From: Halorhabdus sp. BNX81
Lineage (GTDB): Archaea > Halobacteriota > Halobacteria > Halobacteriales > Haloarculaceae
Length of the DNA: 64,000 nucleotides
Reading direction: 5' to 3'
NCBI RefSeq assembly: GCF_029229925.1
Contig: NZ_CP107254.1
Span: forward strand, 1,550,001 to 1,614,000
Of the stretch, positions 44,501-52,774 are shown piece after piece; the stretch's first letter is position 1, and the number at the start of each line of letters is the position of its first letter. The notes beneath the pieces are model-generated. The model was not told the DNA's origin and did not search any database. It worked only from the letters and a program-made list of their open reading frames with translations. Made by a program: the position numbers and the translations under genes.

Positions 44501-44776
44501 ATGACAGCGACGGAGCAGACGGATGGCGACATCACCGCCACCTACGAGGAAACGGAATCCGAACGCGTACTCGTCTTCGAGCGCCGTGGAAAAACGGCCG
44601 CTATCGCCCAGAACCGAGAAGGCTATGCGATGTTGAAGGTCCGACCGACAGCCGAGGATGACGAACTCGAACGCTACTACGGGTTCGACATGGCGTTGGA
44701 TCACGCTGGGGAGCTACTGGACGTTTCCCCGGCACAACTGCCGGTTCCTGAACCGGCCGAAGACATGGGGATGTAG
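44501..44776 (+). CDS. Small haloarchaeal protein (91 aa), unknown
   Basis: A 91-residue acidic soluble protein starting MTATEQTDGDITATYEETES and ending in EDMGM. It has a beta-type central part (LVFERRGKTAAIAQNREGY) and a Pro-rich end. No motif is recognised. It lies in a 280-base intergenic region that also holds the flippase promoter; TATA-like AT-rich stretches lie near 44380-44420. Confidence 0.65.
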   Translation: MTATEQTDGDITATYEETESERVLVFERRGKTAAIAQNREGYAMLKVRPTAEDDELERYYGFDMALDHAGELLDVSPAQLPVPEPAEDMGM

Positions 44777-44812
44777 CAGGTACGTGCTTCCAGGGAAGAC
44801 GCCACAGCCCCC

Positions 44813-45769
44813 TCAGGTGGTCGAAACAGCCGTCGAGGGGGCCTCGTCGATATCGTCGGCGACGACCCCGACGAACGCGGCGGGATGTTCTACGTGTGGG
44901 AGGAGCTTTGCGTCGTCGAAGACGACCAGGCGGGAGTCGGTCTTCTTTGCCAGCGCACGACCGGCGGAGACGGGCGTGATATCGGCGTCACGTCCCCAGA
45001 CGAGTGTCACCGGGGCGTCGACCGCAGCGAGTGTTTCCGCCAGCGACGCATCCGGATCGAGGTAGCCGCTGACGAACGACGCCGGGGCGTAGCGTGCGCC
45101 GGGCTGGTGGGCCGTCTTCCACTGGTATTCGAGGGTCTCGTCCGTCAGATTATCCATGTTCGCGTAGCCGTGATCGCGGTGGAAATATTTGATCCCCGGT
45201 TTGCTGACCAGCAGATTGAACAGGCCGGTACCCACCAGCGGCGCGCGGAACACCGTCCGGAGCCACGACCGGGGTGAGTCGCTCATCGTCGAGTCAGTCG
45301 GGGCGATCAACACGAGCGAATCGACATCCGTTTCGGCCGCGGCGCTGGCGGCGTAGCCACCGGACAGCGACGACGCGACGATCCGCGGTTCCTCGACGAG
45401 ACTTCGAATGGCGTCCCGCAGGAACGTCTCGTACAGCGACGACGAGTACAGCAGCGGTGGGCGATCCGACCGGCCGAAGCCGGGGAGATCAGGGGCAATG
45501 ACGTGGTACTCCCGGGAGAGGGATTCGAACACGTTAGCGAACTCGCGGCTGGAGGAAGCCGCCGAGATGCCATGGACCAGCAGGACATCAGGATTGTCAG
45601 GATCGCCAGCCTCGGTGTAGGTAATGTCGAAGCCGCGCCAGCGGTAGGTTCCGTCGGCCCCGACCAGTGGCGGTTCGAGGTCGCCGGCACGGGCCGTGAG
45701 AACGCGATTGACGCCAGCGATCACGCCGGCAGTGCCGACAGCCGTCGTGAGGAGGTTCCGGAGCTTCAT
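44813..45769 (-). CDS. Alpha/beta hydrolase
   Basis: A 318-residue alpha/beta-fold hydrolase. The oxyanion-loop motif LVHGISAAS precedes the nucleophile elbow SSLSGGYAAS. The catalytic Asp lies in WGRDADITPVS, and the His in LLPHVEHP. There is a hydrophobic N-terminal segment (LLTTAVGTAGVIAGVNRVL) that may anchor it to the membrane. It could be an esterase, lipase or haloalkane-type hydrolase; substrate unknown. Start ATG 45769 sits behind a good TATA box. Confidence 0.88.
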   Translation of the reverse strand: MKLRNLLTTAVGTAGVIAGVNRVLTARAGDLEPPLVGADGTYRWRGFDITYTEAGDPDNPDVLLVHGISAASSSREFANVFESLSREYHVIAPDLPGFGRSDRPPLLYSSSLYETFLRDAIRSLVEEPRIVASSLSGGYAASAAAETDVDSLVLIAPTDSTMSDSPRSWLRTVFRAPLVGTGLFNLLVSKPGIKYFHRDHGYANMDNLTDETLEYQWKTAHQPGARYAPASFVSGYLDPDASLAETLAAVDAPVTLVWGRDADITPVSAGRALAKKTDSRLVVFDDAKLLPHVEHPAAFVGVVADDIDEAPSTAVSTT

Positions 45770-45792
45770 ACCAATACTCACGGGCGTACCCG

Positions 45793-45800
45793 GCATATAG
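45793..45800 (-). promoter_or_regulatory. TATA box of the alpha/beta hydrolase gene
   Basis: On the minus strand the sequence reads CTATATGC, 24-31 bases before the ATG at 45769, as in leaderless haloarchaeal genes. Confidence 0.55.
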
Positions 45801-45831
45801 GTGATGCTCCGGGGAGTCGCTCGCGGTCGGA

Positions 45832-46656
45832 CTACCGCGAGTTCGTTCGGAACGCCGACCGGACCGCGACGGCAAGCGCGCCGCCCGTCCAGACGACTAG
45901 CCCGGCGAGTGCAGCCGGCGGATCGACGCCCCCGGCGATCGTGTCGCCAGCCACTGGTCCAATGGCGACTTCGAGGACGAGTCCGCGATAGGCCGAGAGC
46001 GGACTCACAGCGACGAGCGTCGACAATGCCTCCCCGGGAACGAAGCCGCCCGCGAGACCGGCCACGAACCCGATATCCAGGCCGACGACCAGTACCAGAA
46101 CGCCGCCGATGGCCAGCGTGATCGCGTTGCGGGTCGTCCGGGCGATCGCCGAGACGGCGATGGCGACCGCAAGCGCCACCGGCACGAAGATCGCGGTCAA
46201 TACGACCGTCCGCAGGTAGACCAGCGGGGAATCGGCGGTCGCGTGGGTCGCCAGGACGGAAATGGACTCCGCACGGAACACACCCACGGATCCCCCGGCG
46301 ATCAACAGGGGAACGAGAACGACGACAAGCACTGTCGCCAGCCGACCCAGGAACACGCCGAAGACGTACGATCGAGCCGACAGCGGATACGTGCGAACGA
46401 CGGCGAGTTCACCCCGGACGCGATCGTCGAGGATCGACCGGTAGCCGACCGCGAAGGCCACCACGGGCACCAGCACTTCAAGCGGTGTGAGCAGCGATAG
46501 CGACAGCGAGAGATAGCCACTGCCCCGAGTCGTCCAGGCGATGGCGAAGATCACGAACGCATAGCCCGCACCAACCGCGAGGAGCGCTCGACTCCGGACA
46601 GTCGCGTCGAAAGCGCGCTGGGCCACTGCGATCGTCCGGGTCCAGGATTCGTTCAT
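45832..46656 (-). CDS. nosY: NosY-type ABC permease
   Basis: A 274-residue permease with six transmembrane helices that pairs with the NosF ATPase. It carries the R-S-I-L-D-D-R-V-R-G-E-L cytoplasmic signature seen in ABC-2 permeases such as NosY. NosY and NosF work with NosD to supply a copper or sulfur species for copper-enzyme maturation. The gene follows nosF by 22 bases and should be co-transcribed with it. Confidence 0.85.
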   Translation of the reverse strand: MNESWTRTIAVAQRAFDATVRSRALLAVGAGYAFVIFAIAWTTRGSGYLSLSLSLLTPLEVLVPVVAFAVGYRSILDDRVRGELAVVRTYPLSARSYVFGVFLGRLATVLVVVLVPLLIAGGSVGVFRAESISVLATHATADSPLVYLRTVVLTAIFVPVALAVAIAVSAIARTTRNAITLAIGGVLVLVVGLDIGFVAGLAGGFVPGEALSTLVAVSPLSAYRGLVLEVAIGPVAGDTIAGGVDPPAALAGLVVWTGGALAVAVRSAFRTNSR

Positions 46657-46678
46657 CCGCGATCACCTGTTGACCCCA

Positions 46679-47488
46679 TCATCGCCGATCACCCGCCCCG
46701 GCCCGGACGCCGATGGCGTCCTCGCGGTCGATCAGAGCGTCGATGGCGGCCCCCAGTGAGTCGGTGTCCGTGTCCGCCCTCACTGCCTGGGACGACCCTC
46801 CGGCGACGAACTCGCCGTCGTCGAGGACACGGATAGCGTCGGCGATACGCGCGGCCGCGTCGAGATCATGGGTCGCCATGAGCACGGCCGCCCCATCGGC
46901 GGCGAGATCAGCGATCACGTCGGCGATGTGTCGACGAAGTTGGGGGTCGAGACCACTGGCCGGCTCATCGAGCACCACAACCGGTGGCGAGCCGACGGTC
47001 GCCTGTGCCAGCCCGAGGAGCCGAACCATCCCGCCCGAGAGATGCTCGACCCGGCGGTCGGCAACGGCTTCGAGCCCCACTTGCTTGAGGATCGAAGACT
47101 CGTCGACATCCATCACCACGAGGGAACCGTAGAATTCGATCGTCTCGGCGACCGTGAAGTGGGGGCGAAACGCCGGGTGCTGGGGGAGATACCCGACCTC
47201 GCGTGGGGCATCGGTTCGTCTGGTAACTGTCCCGTCATCCGGCGTTCGGAGGCCAGCCGCGATCGAAAGGAGCGTCGACTTCCCCGAGCCATTCGGCCCG
47301 AGCAGACACGTCACCGAGCCGGGCTGGACGTCGAGTGACACCCCGTCGAGGACGGAGACATCCCCAAACGCTTGCTGAATTCCCTGGAGCGTCAGGACGG
47401 CTTCCTTCCCGTCATGCGAGTCCGGTTCGCCATCAGTCGACTCGGCATTACTGGACTGTCCGGCAGCTCCGGAACCACTATCGCTCAC
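46679..47488 (-). CDS. nosF: NosF-type ABC ATPase
   Basis: A 269-residue ATPase with Walker A GPNGSGKSTL, signature LSGGMVRLL, Walker B VVLDEPASGLD, and switch His in MATHDLD. The first ~30 residues are an acidic Ser/Gly-rich tail. It begins with GTG at 47488, overlapping nosD's stop by four bases (GTGA). It powers the NosY permease. Overlap and order place it firmly in the nos operon. Confidence 0.88.
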   Translation of the reverse strand: MSDSGSGAAGQSSNAESTDGEPDSHDGKEAVLTLQGIQQAFGDVSVLDGVSLDVQPGSVTCLLGPNGSGKSTLLSIAAGLRTPDDGTVTRRTDAPREVGYLPQHPAFRPHFTVAETIEFYGSLVVMDVDESSILKQVGLEAVADRRVEHLSGGMVRLLGLAQATVGSPPVVVLDEPASGLDPQLRRHIADVIADLAADGAAVLMATHDLDAAARIADAIRVLDDGEFVAGGSSQAVRADTDTDSLGAAIDALIDREDAIGVRAGAGDRR

Positions 47489-49386
47489 GGCAGCACCCCC
47501 TCATTGGCAGCCGATCCGTTCCGTGCCGCCGCGATCTTGTCGGGATTGATCGGCTCGATCCGCGGCTCGTCGTCGATCACGTTCGCGGACCGGAGACCTG
47601 GAACAGCGGCCTGGAAGCGACGAAGCACCGCGACGGCGGGCGAAGTCGCGAGCGTCGCCGCTCCCTCGGACGTCCCCACGGCGCTGTCGACCGGCCCTGT
47701 CGGTCGAAATGCCCGGTCGAACCGGCCGTCAGCGTCGGCATCACGGCCCGGAAGAGGCCCCCAGTAGTTGCCTGTCCACACCCGAACCGGGCCGCGTCCG
47801 GTGTCGACGTATCGATCGTTGTCGATCACGTCGTTGCCCGTCACGCGGTTGGTCGGGACGATCGTCCCCGTTCGAAGGCCCACCTCATTGTCGAGCAAGA
47901 CGTTATATTCGACGGTCGATCGCTGGGCACCGAGATCCATGCCATAGCGATTAGCCACGAGCGTGTTGTTGGCTACGAGCGAGACGCTCCCGCCCACCGA
48001 AATGCCCACGTCACTCGCCGAAACCCGATTGTCGAGGATCGCGTTCGATCGCGGTCGCGTCATGACGACGACGCCGATGTCCGCGTCCCGGACAGTGTTG
48101 TTCGCCACCACCGTCCCGGACGTGTACATCTCGTGGACGCCAAAGCGCATCCCGGTCATGCGGTTGTTTCGGACGACGAGTCCGTCGGCGTGGTGGGTGT
48201 AGACGGCGTCCCGGCCGCCGGTGAACGTGTTGTTTTGGACCACGATCCGGGAGTCCATCGCGAGGACGCCCATGAACCCGTCCTGCCAGTGGGTTGTCCC
48301 GTCGATCGCGATGTCCTCGACGACCACGCCGTCACTGTCCCGAACGATTGCGCCGCTTGCTGGCGTCTCGATGGCGACATTCGACAGCAGCGAGCGGTTC
48401 GCCCCGTCGAAGACGACCGCGGCGTCGCCGTAGCCGTAGGTCGTCCGAACACCCTCGTCCCAGTCGCCGGCGGTCCCGGACGCGTTGGCTGGCGTGCCCG
48501 TGTTCGCCCCACCCACACCGGTGATCGACAGTCCGGCGAGGCTGACGTTCGGTTCGGTTACCCGAAACACCGTCCCGTTGTCGCCGACGACGCGCGTCCG
48601 TTCGCCCGCTCCCCGGATCGTGATCGGCTTCTCGACGGTGACGTTCCCGTCGTAGATTCCAGGCGGCAGTCGGATCGTGGTGTTCGGCGGCGCGGCGTCG
48701 ATCGCTCCGGCGAGCGTCGGGACATCCTGGCCGACCGTGACTGCGACTGGCCGATCCAGCAGTGGCCGACGGTGCGTGACGGTCCGGTCGGCCCAGGCCG
48801 CGCGATCTGTCGACGCGTTGCGGAGCCACGACGACCGCGGTTCGTCCTCGCGCGGGTGGAGGTCCTCCCAGTCCCGAACACTGCCCCCGTATCGCTCGGC
48901 GAAGTCCCCGGCGTCGGTCCCATCGCTGAACGGGACGATCGCCGGACCGCCAGGGGTCCGCGCGGGAGTCTCGACGACAAATGACGCCTCGCTGGCTCGC
49001 GTCCACCCGACTGCGGGATCGGACGCGACGGTGAGATAATCGTCGTCAGTGAGTCGGGGATCGGCACCCGAGTAGTCACTGACGTAGATGGCCACGGGAC
49101 GCCCGAACTGCCGGGTCGTGGCCTCGCGGGACAGCGCCGAAACTGCCGAGTCAACGCCATAATAGCCGACGATGTACTGATACTGGGAGTAAAACACCTC
49201 GACCCGAGGGATCTCAGTGCCCGCGGCGCGGGCCTGCTGGACGTCGACGCCCGTCAGGCCGGTCGTGAGCGTGTCCGAGAACGGCACCGGCTGTGCGCTC
49301 GCGCTCGCACCGGGATCGGCCGCGAACGCGAGGCTCGCCCCGCCGATCACGACCCCGAGCACGGCGAGGACGAGCGTGACGCGCAT
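47485..49386 (-). CDS. nosD: NosD copper-binding protein with N-terminal NosL-like domain
   Basis: A 633-residue exported protein. A signal peptide (MRVTLVLAVLGVVIGG, cut after ~AFA) leads to a NosL-like region (61-176) that ends with FVVET...FSDGTDAGDFAERYGGS, similar to the separate NosL gene next door but without its CxxC. A parallel beta-helix follows from ~215 (carbohydrate-binding-type repeats with NN/GG turns such as VVQNNTFTGGRDA), as in NosD, which accepts copper for the CuZ/CuA enzyme. It starts two bases after nosL and overlaps nosF. Confidence 0.85.
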   Translation of the reverse strand: MRVTLVLAVLGVVIGGASLAFAADPGASASAQPVPFSDTLTTGLTGVDVQQARAAGTEIPRVEVFYSQYQYIVGYYGVDSAVSALSREATTRQFGRPVAIYVSDYSGADPRLTDDDYLTVASDPAVGWTRASEASFVVETPARTPGGPAIVPFSDGTDAGDFAERYGGSVRDWEDLHPREDEPRSSWLRNASTDRAAWADRTVTHRRPLLDRPVAVTVGQDVPTLAGAIDAAPPNTTIRLPPGIYDGNVTVEKPITIRGAGERTRVVGDNGTVFRVTEPNVSLAGLSITGVGGANTGTPANASGTAGDWDEGVRTTYGYGDAAVVFDGANRSLLSNVAIETPASGAIVRDSDGVVVEDIAIDGTTHWQDGFMGVLAMDSRIVVQNNTFTGGRDAVYTHHADGLVVRNNRMTGMRFGVHEMYTSGTVVANNTVRDADIGVVVMTRPRSNAILDNRVSASDVGISVGGSVSLVANNTLVANRYGMDLGAQRSTVEYNVLLDNEVGLRTGTIVPTNRVTGNDVIDNDRYVDTGRGPVRVWTGNYWGPLPGRDADADGRFDRAFRPTGPVDSAVGTSEGAATLATSPAVAVLRRFQAAVPGLRSANVIDDEPRIEPINPDKIAAARNGSAANEGVLP

Positions 49387-49388
49387 CG

Positions 49389-50048
49389 CTACGTCTGGGC
49401 CAGTTCGCCGATCATCGATCTGGTCACGTCGCCGAACTGTGCCCTCGACCCGCCGTACTCGTCGGCAAACGCCGTCGCGTCGTCATCGCCGGAGAATCCA
49501 ATGAGGTCCCGGCCCATCGCGCCCTCGACGGACGACGCCACGACGAACGTAACTTCGGAAGCGTGCGTGAACGCCTCGGCCGACGGATGCGTCGAGATGA
49601 ACGTCGTGCCGTCGTCCGTGAAAATCTCGTATTCGACGCTCGAATAGTCAGTCACGTAAAACGCTGCGCGGGACCAGCCGCGGTCGCGGCGCTCGAAATC
49701 GTACTGGAATGCCTCCCAGGTACTGTCGAATCGAGCCGGGTTCTCGTGACCCGACGGGTCGTGGTTCCGGTAGAACACCTCGGCGCTCGGGCCGGGATGT
49801 TGGGGGATGATCATGCCACAGACGTCACAGGCGTCGTCGTCACGCACGGTGACCGGTTCGGGGGTTTGCGTCGAGAGACAGCCCGCGGCGCTGACCGCCG
49901 CGCCACCGCCGATCGCCGCAAGAAGTCCTCGCCGTGTGAGCCCATGCTGCACACACTCGGCGTGCTCCCGTGCGCTGACCTGTCCCTCGTGCCCACGGGG
50001 CCCAGGCACATAGCGACAGCCGTCCCCAGACCGCTCGCTCCTCGTCAT
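49389..50048 (-). CDS. nosL: NosL copper chaperone
   Basis: A 219-residue lipoprotein. The Tat motif (LTRRGLLAA) and lipobox (AAGC) show export, and CDVCGM is the Cys-x-x-Cys-Gly-Met copper-binding site of NosL. The rest has the FYVTDYSSVEY and FADEYGGS segments of the fold. The ATG at 50048 gives a 36-residue stretch before the Tat motif; a GTG at 49952 would shorten that and is an equally good start. The gene is first in the nosLDFY operon and 101 bases from the divergent SCO1 gene. Confidence 0.82.
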   Translation of the reverse strand: MTRSERSGDGCRYVPGPRGHEGQVSAREHAECVQHGLTRRGLLAAIGGGAAVSAAGCLSTQTPEPVTVRDDDACDVCGMIIPQHPGPSAEVFYRNHDPSGHENPARFDSTWEAFQYDFERRDRGWSRAAFYVTDYSSVEYEIFTDDGTTFISTHPSAEAFTHASEVTFVVASSVEGAMGRDLIGFSGDDDATAFADEYGGSRAQFGDVTRSMIGELAQT

Positions 50049-50149
50049 ACGCCAGTATTGGGAGTGTGCCACAATGAATCCGGTGGTCGCTCCCTGCAAT
50101 TCTTTCGGATTCGCGAACGGTTTAGTGCGCTGGATGCAAGTATGCGAGC

Positions 50150-50848
50150 GTGAACAGACGACAATATCTCGGGGCCATCGGCGGTGGGATCGCCGCGCTT
50201 TCGGCCGGGTGTTCGACCGCCGAGTCGGATACCACAGTGACGAGCGAGCGTTCGATCGATGCATCGAATACCTATCTCGATACACCCGATCTGCGGGCCG
50301 AACCGTCGATTCTGCCGTATCCAGCGTACGGACAATCACTTCCCGATGTCACGCTGTCAGATCCGCTTGCAGGCGACTCCGTCTCGATCGACAGCGACGG
50401 TCGCGACACGCTGATCACGTTCTTCTATAGCCACTGTCAGACGGTCTGTCCCCGGTTGATCTCTGCTCTGCGAAACGTGCAGGCGAAGGCAATCGAGGAC
50501 AACCGCATCGACACGACGGCCTTCCAGGCAGTCACGTTCGATCCCGAACGCGACGACGCGGACCGGCTGGGAGGCTACGCCGACCGAATGAACGTCGCCC
50601 TGGATGAGAACTGGCGGTTTCTGGCCCCGGATTCGCCCGAAGACGCCAAGGAGATCGTCATGGACGAGTTCGGCGTCCGGTTCGAGCGGACCCATCCCGA
50701 GGAGATGGACAAGTACATGTTCACGCATCGCTCGCTCATTTTGCTGGTCAACGCCGATGGATACGTCGAACGGTCCTACACCGACTCGACGCCGTCGTGG
50801 CAGTCGATATACGACGACCTCCGGACCCTCCGAGATCGGGAAGCATAG
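50150..50848 (+). CDS. SCO1/SenC family copper protein
   Basis: A 232-residue lipoprotein with an RR signal (NRRQYLGAIGGG) and lipobox Cys21 (LSAGC). The copper site of SCO proteins is present: CQTVC (Cys-x-x-x-Cys) and the downstream His in FTHRSL. SCO proteins deliver copper to the CuA site of cytochrome oxidase. GTG at 50150 is the start, with a TTTAG box ~29 bases before. It is the first of four genes in the same direction and faces nosL. Confidence 0.88.
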   Translation: MNRRQYLGAIGGGIAALSAGCSTAESDTTVTSERSIDASNTYLDTPDLRAEPSILPYPAYGQSLPDVTLSDPLAGDSVSIDSDGRDTLITFFYSHCQTVCPRLISALRNVQAKAIEDNRIDTTAFQAVTFDPERDDADRLGGYADRMNVALDENWRFLAPDSPEDAKEIVMDEFGVRFERTHPEEMDKYMFTHRSLILLVNADGYVERSYTDSTPSWQSIYDDLRTLRDREA

Positions 50849-50850
50849 CG

Positions 50851-51363
50851 ATGCGACGGCGCGATCTCCTCGCTGGCGTGGGCGGCGCGGCGGTCGTCGG
50901 GGCTGGCGGGTATCTGGCGGTCTCCACCGACGACGGCAGAATCGATCCAGTCGCCGTCGACACATTCGAGACGCCGAACAGCGCTGCTTCCGAACTGCGG
51001 GTCCCCGTCGAAGGACAGGTCACCGTCGTCGATTTGTTCGCGACATGGTGTCAACCGTGCAAGCCCGCTCTCGACGCACTCCGGACGGTCCAGGCGGAAA
51101 CCACTGACATCGCGTTCGTCTCGGTCACCAACGAAGTGCTGGGCGGAGAACTCTCCCGGGACGACGTGCTCGCGTGGTGGGACGCGTACGGCGGGGCCTG
51201 GCCCGTCGGCCACGACCCCGAGGGGAGCCTGCTGGCGAGTCTCGGAGCATCGACGTTGCCATACACGGCTGTGGTGGACCCGAACGGGCGAGTCGTCTGG
51301 GCGGAGACGGGCGTCCCGGACCCGGAACGAGTGAGCCAAGCGATCGACGACGCCCGGCCATGA
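50851..51363 (+). CDS. Thioredoxin-fold TlpA/ResA-like protein
   Basis: A 170-residue exported protein with a Tat signal (MRRRDLLAGVGG) and a thioredoxin domain with the redox motif WCQPC, the usual TlpA/ResA-type WCxxC. It should reduce or maintain the Cys pairs of SCO1 or CuA sites outside the membrane. It lies two bases after SCO1 and overlaps the ccdA gene by four bases. Confidence 0.88.
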   Translation: MRRRDLLAGVGGAAVVGAGGYLAVSTDDGRIDPVAVDTFETPNSAASELRVPVEGQVTVVDLFATWCQPCKPALDALRTVQAETTDIAFVSVTNEVLGGELSRDDVLAWWDAYGGAWPVGHDPEGSLLASLGASTLPYTAVVDPNGRVVWAETGVPDPERVSQAIDDARP

Positions 51364-52034
51364 GCGGCCTCACGCTCGGGGCGACCGTCGCCTTCGCAAT
51401 CACGACCGGCGCAACGACGTTTTTCGCGCCCTGTGCCTATCCACTGCTCCCGGGGTACGTCGGCTACTACATGCAGGCCGAGTCCACGGAGGGCGAGTCG
51501 CTACTCACTGGGGCTCTGGTCCGCGGCCTGGCAGCGAGCGTCGGCGTGCTGGTGACCTTCGGGCTGTTGGCCGTCGCGGCGATCACGGTCGGCCGGCCGC
51601 TCCAGGCACATCTCTCGGCGCTCGAAGTGGTCGTCGGCGTCCTGCTGGTGTTGTTCGGACTGGTGACGCTGTCAGGCCGGACGATCGGCTGGCACGCGCG
51701 ACTGCCCGAGAGAACCACGTCGATCAGTGGATTCGTCGGGTTCGGGGGACTCTACGCGATCGCGGCGACGGGCTGTGTCGCCCCCGTCTTTCTGGCTGTC
51801 GTCTCCCAGGCACTGACGTTCGGGCCGGCTGGGACAGCCGCAGTCCTGGGTGGATACGCTGCTGGGATGGCGGTGCTGATGATCGGAGCCACCGTCGCAG
51901 TCGCGGTCGGCGTCGAGATCACGACGGATCGGTTCGCGGGATTGACCGAGCGCATGACGCCGATTGCGGGCGGGATTCTCGTCGCGGCCGGCCTCGCCCA
52001 GATCGCCCTCGCGCTGTTCGTCTACAGCGTCTAG
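51360..52034 (+). CDS. ccdA: CcdA/DsbD-like membrane thiol-disulfide transporter
   Basis: A 224-residue six-helix protein with the paired Cys motifs APCAYPL and TGCVAPV in helices one and four. It moves reducing equivalents from cytoplasmic thioredoxin to the TlpA-like protein encoded just before. ATG at 51360 overlaps the stop of the previous gene (ATGA), showing translational coupling. Confidence 0.9.
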   Translation: MSGLTLGATVAFAITTGATTFFAPCAYPLLPGYVGYYMQAESTEGESLLTGALVRGLAASVGVLVTFGLLAVAAITVGRPLQAHLSALEVVVGVLLVLFGLVTLSGRTIGWHARLPERTTSISGFVGFGGLYAIAATGCVAPVFLAVVSQALTFGPAGTAAVLGGYAAGMAVLMIGATVAVAVGVEITTDRFAGLTERMTPIAGGILVAAGLAQIALALFVYSV

Positions 52035-52082
52035 GCGTGCCGGAAGCCGAACACAAAAGCCGCCGGCGGTCCAGGGTCGCGT

Positions 52083-52745
52083 ATGCAGACAGATTCAGGC
52101 TCCTGGCTCCGCCGCGTGGCCCGGGAGCGACCGCTCGGCGTGACGGCCGTGCTCTCGGCGATCGGGTACGCCCTCGTGGCGGGCGCGTTCGCGGGGGCGA
52201 TCCCGCTGTTCCCGCCGCTCGAACGGTCGACGGTCAACCTCTTCGGTCACCTCATCGCCGTCGTCAACGCGAGCGCGCTAAGCGCGATTCTCGTCGGCGT
52301 CTACTTCATCACGCACGACGAAGTCGAAAAACACCGCGCGGCGATGCTGACGGCGTTCGCCCTCATCGCCGTCTTCCTGGTGCTGTATCTCTGGAAAGTC
52401 GGCGGCGGCTTCGAGAAGTCGATCACCGTCACCGGCCCCCCGGAGATCGCCTACCTGCTGATGCTGGCCGTCCACATTATTCTGTCCGTCGTCGCCGTCC
52501 CGGTCGTCCTCTATGCGGTGATTCTCGGGCTCACGCACACGCCGGCCGAACTTCGATCGACGGCCCATGCCCGGGTTGGGCGGATCGCCGTCGCCGCCTG
52601 GTCGATCAGTCTCTTCCTTGGGATCGTGACCTACGTCATGCTGAATCACGTCTACGGCTGGGTGCCCCGCGAATCCGCCCTGCTCCTGGTCGCCGTGCCA
52701 CGACCGGCGTGGGATCTGGGCTGGGGATCCGGCGGTCGCGAATAG
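52083..52745 (+). CDS. DUF420 membrane protein (CtaM-like, oxidase assembly)
   Basis: A 220-residue protein with five or six helices and the family's His residues (NLFGHLIAVVN, FITHDEVEKHR, TYVMLNHVYGW), which in DUF420/CtaM proteins take part in cytochrome oxidase assembly, perhaps CuB insertion. Its position after SCO1, TlpA and CcdA strongly supports that role. It is 48 bases after ccdA and has its own ATG. Confidence 0.82.
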   Translation: MQTDSGSWLRRVARERPLGVTAVLSAIGYALVAGAFAGAIPLFPPLERSTVNLFGHLIAVVNASALSAILVGVYFITHDEVEKHRAAMLTAFALIAVFLVLYLWKVGGGFEKSITVTGPPEIAYLLMLAVHIILSVVAVPVVLYAVILGLTHTPAELRSTAHARVGRIAVAAWSISLFLGIVTYVMLNHVYGWVPRESALLLVAVPRPAWDLGWGSGGRE

Positions 52746-52774
52746 GTGCGAAACCGACGAGAACAGGAGGTCGT

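Noticed and set aside
47335-48984. 549-codon open frame on the plus strand opposite nosD
   Set aside because: It lies fully antisense to nosD, its composition is Arg/Pro/His-rich and unlike haloarchaeal proteins, and nosD has clear motifs and a signal peptide.
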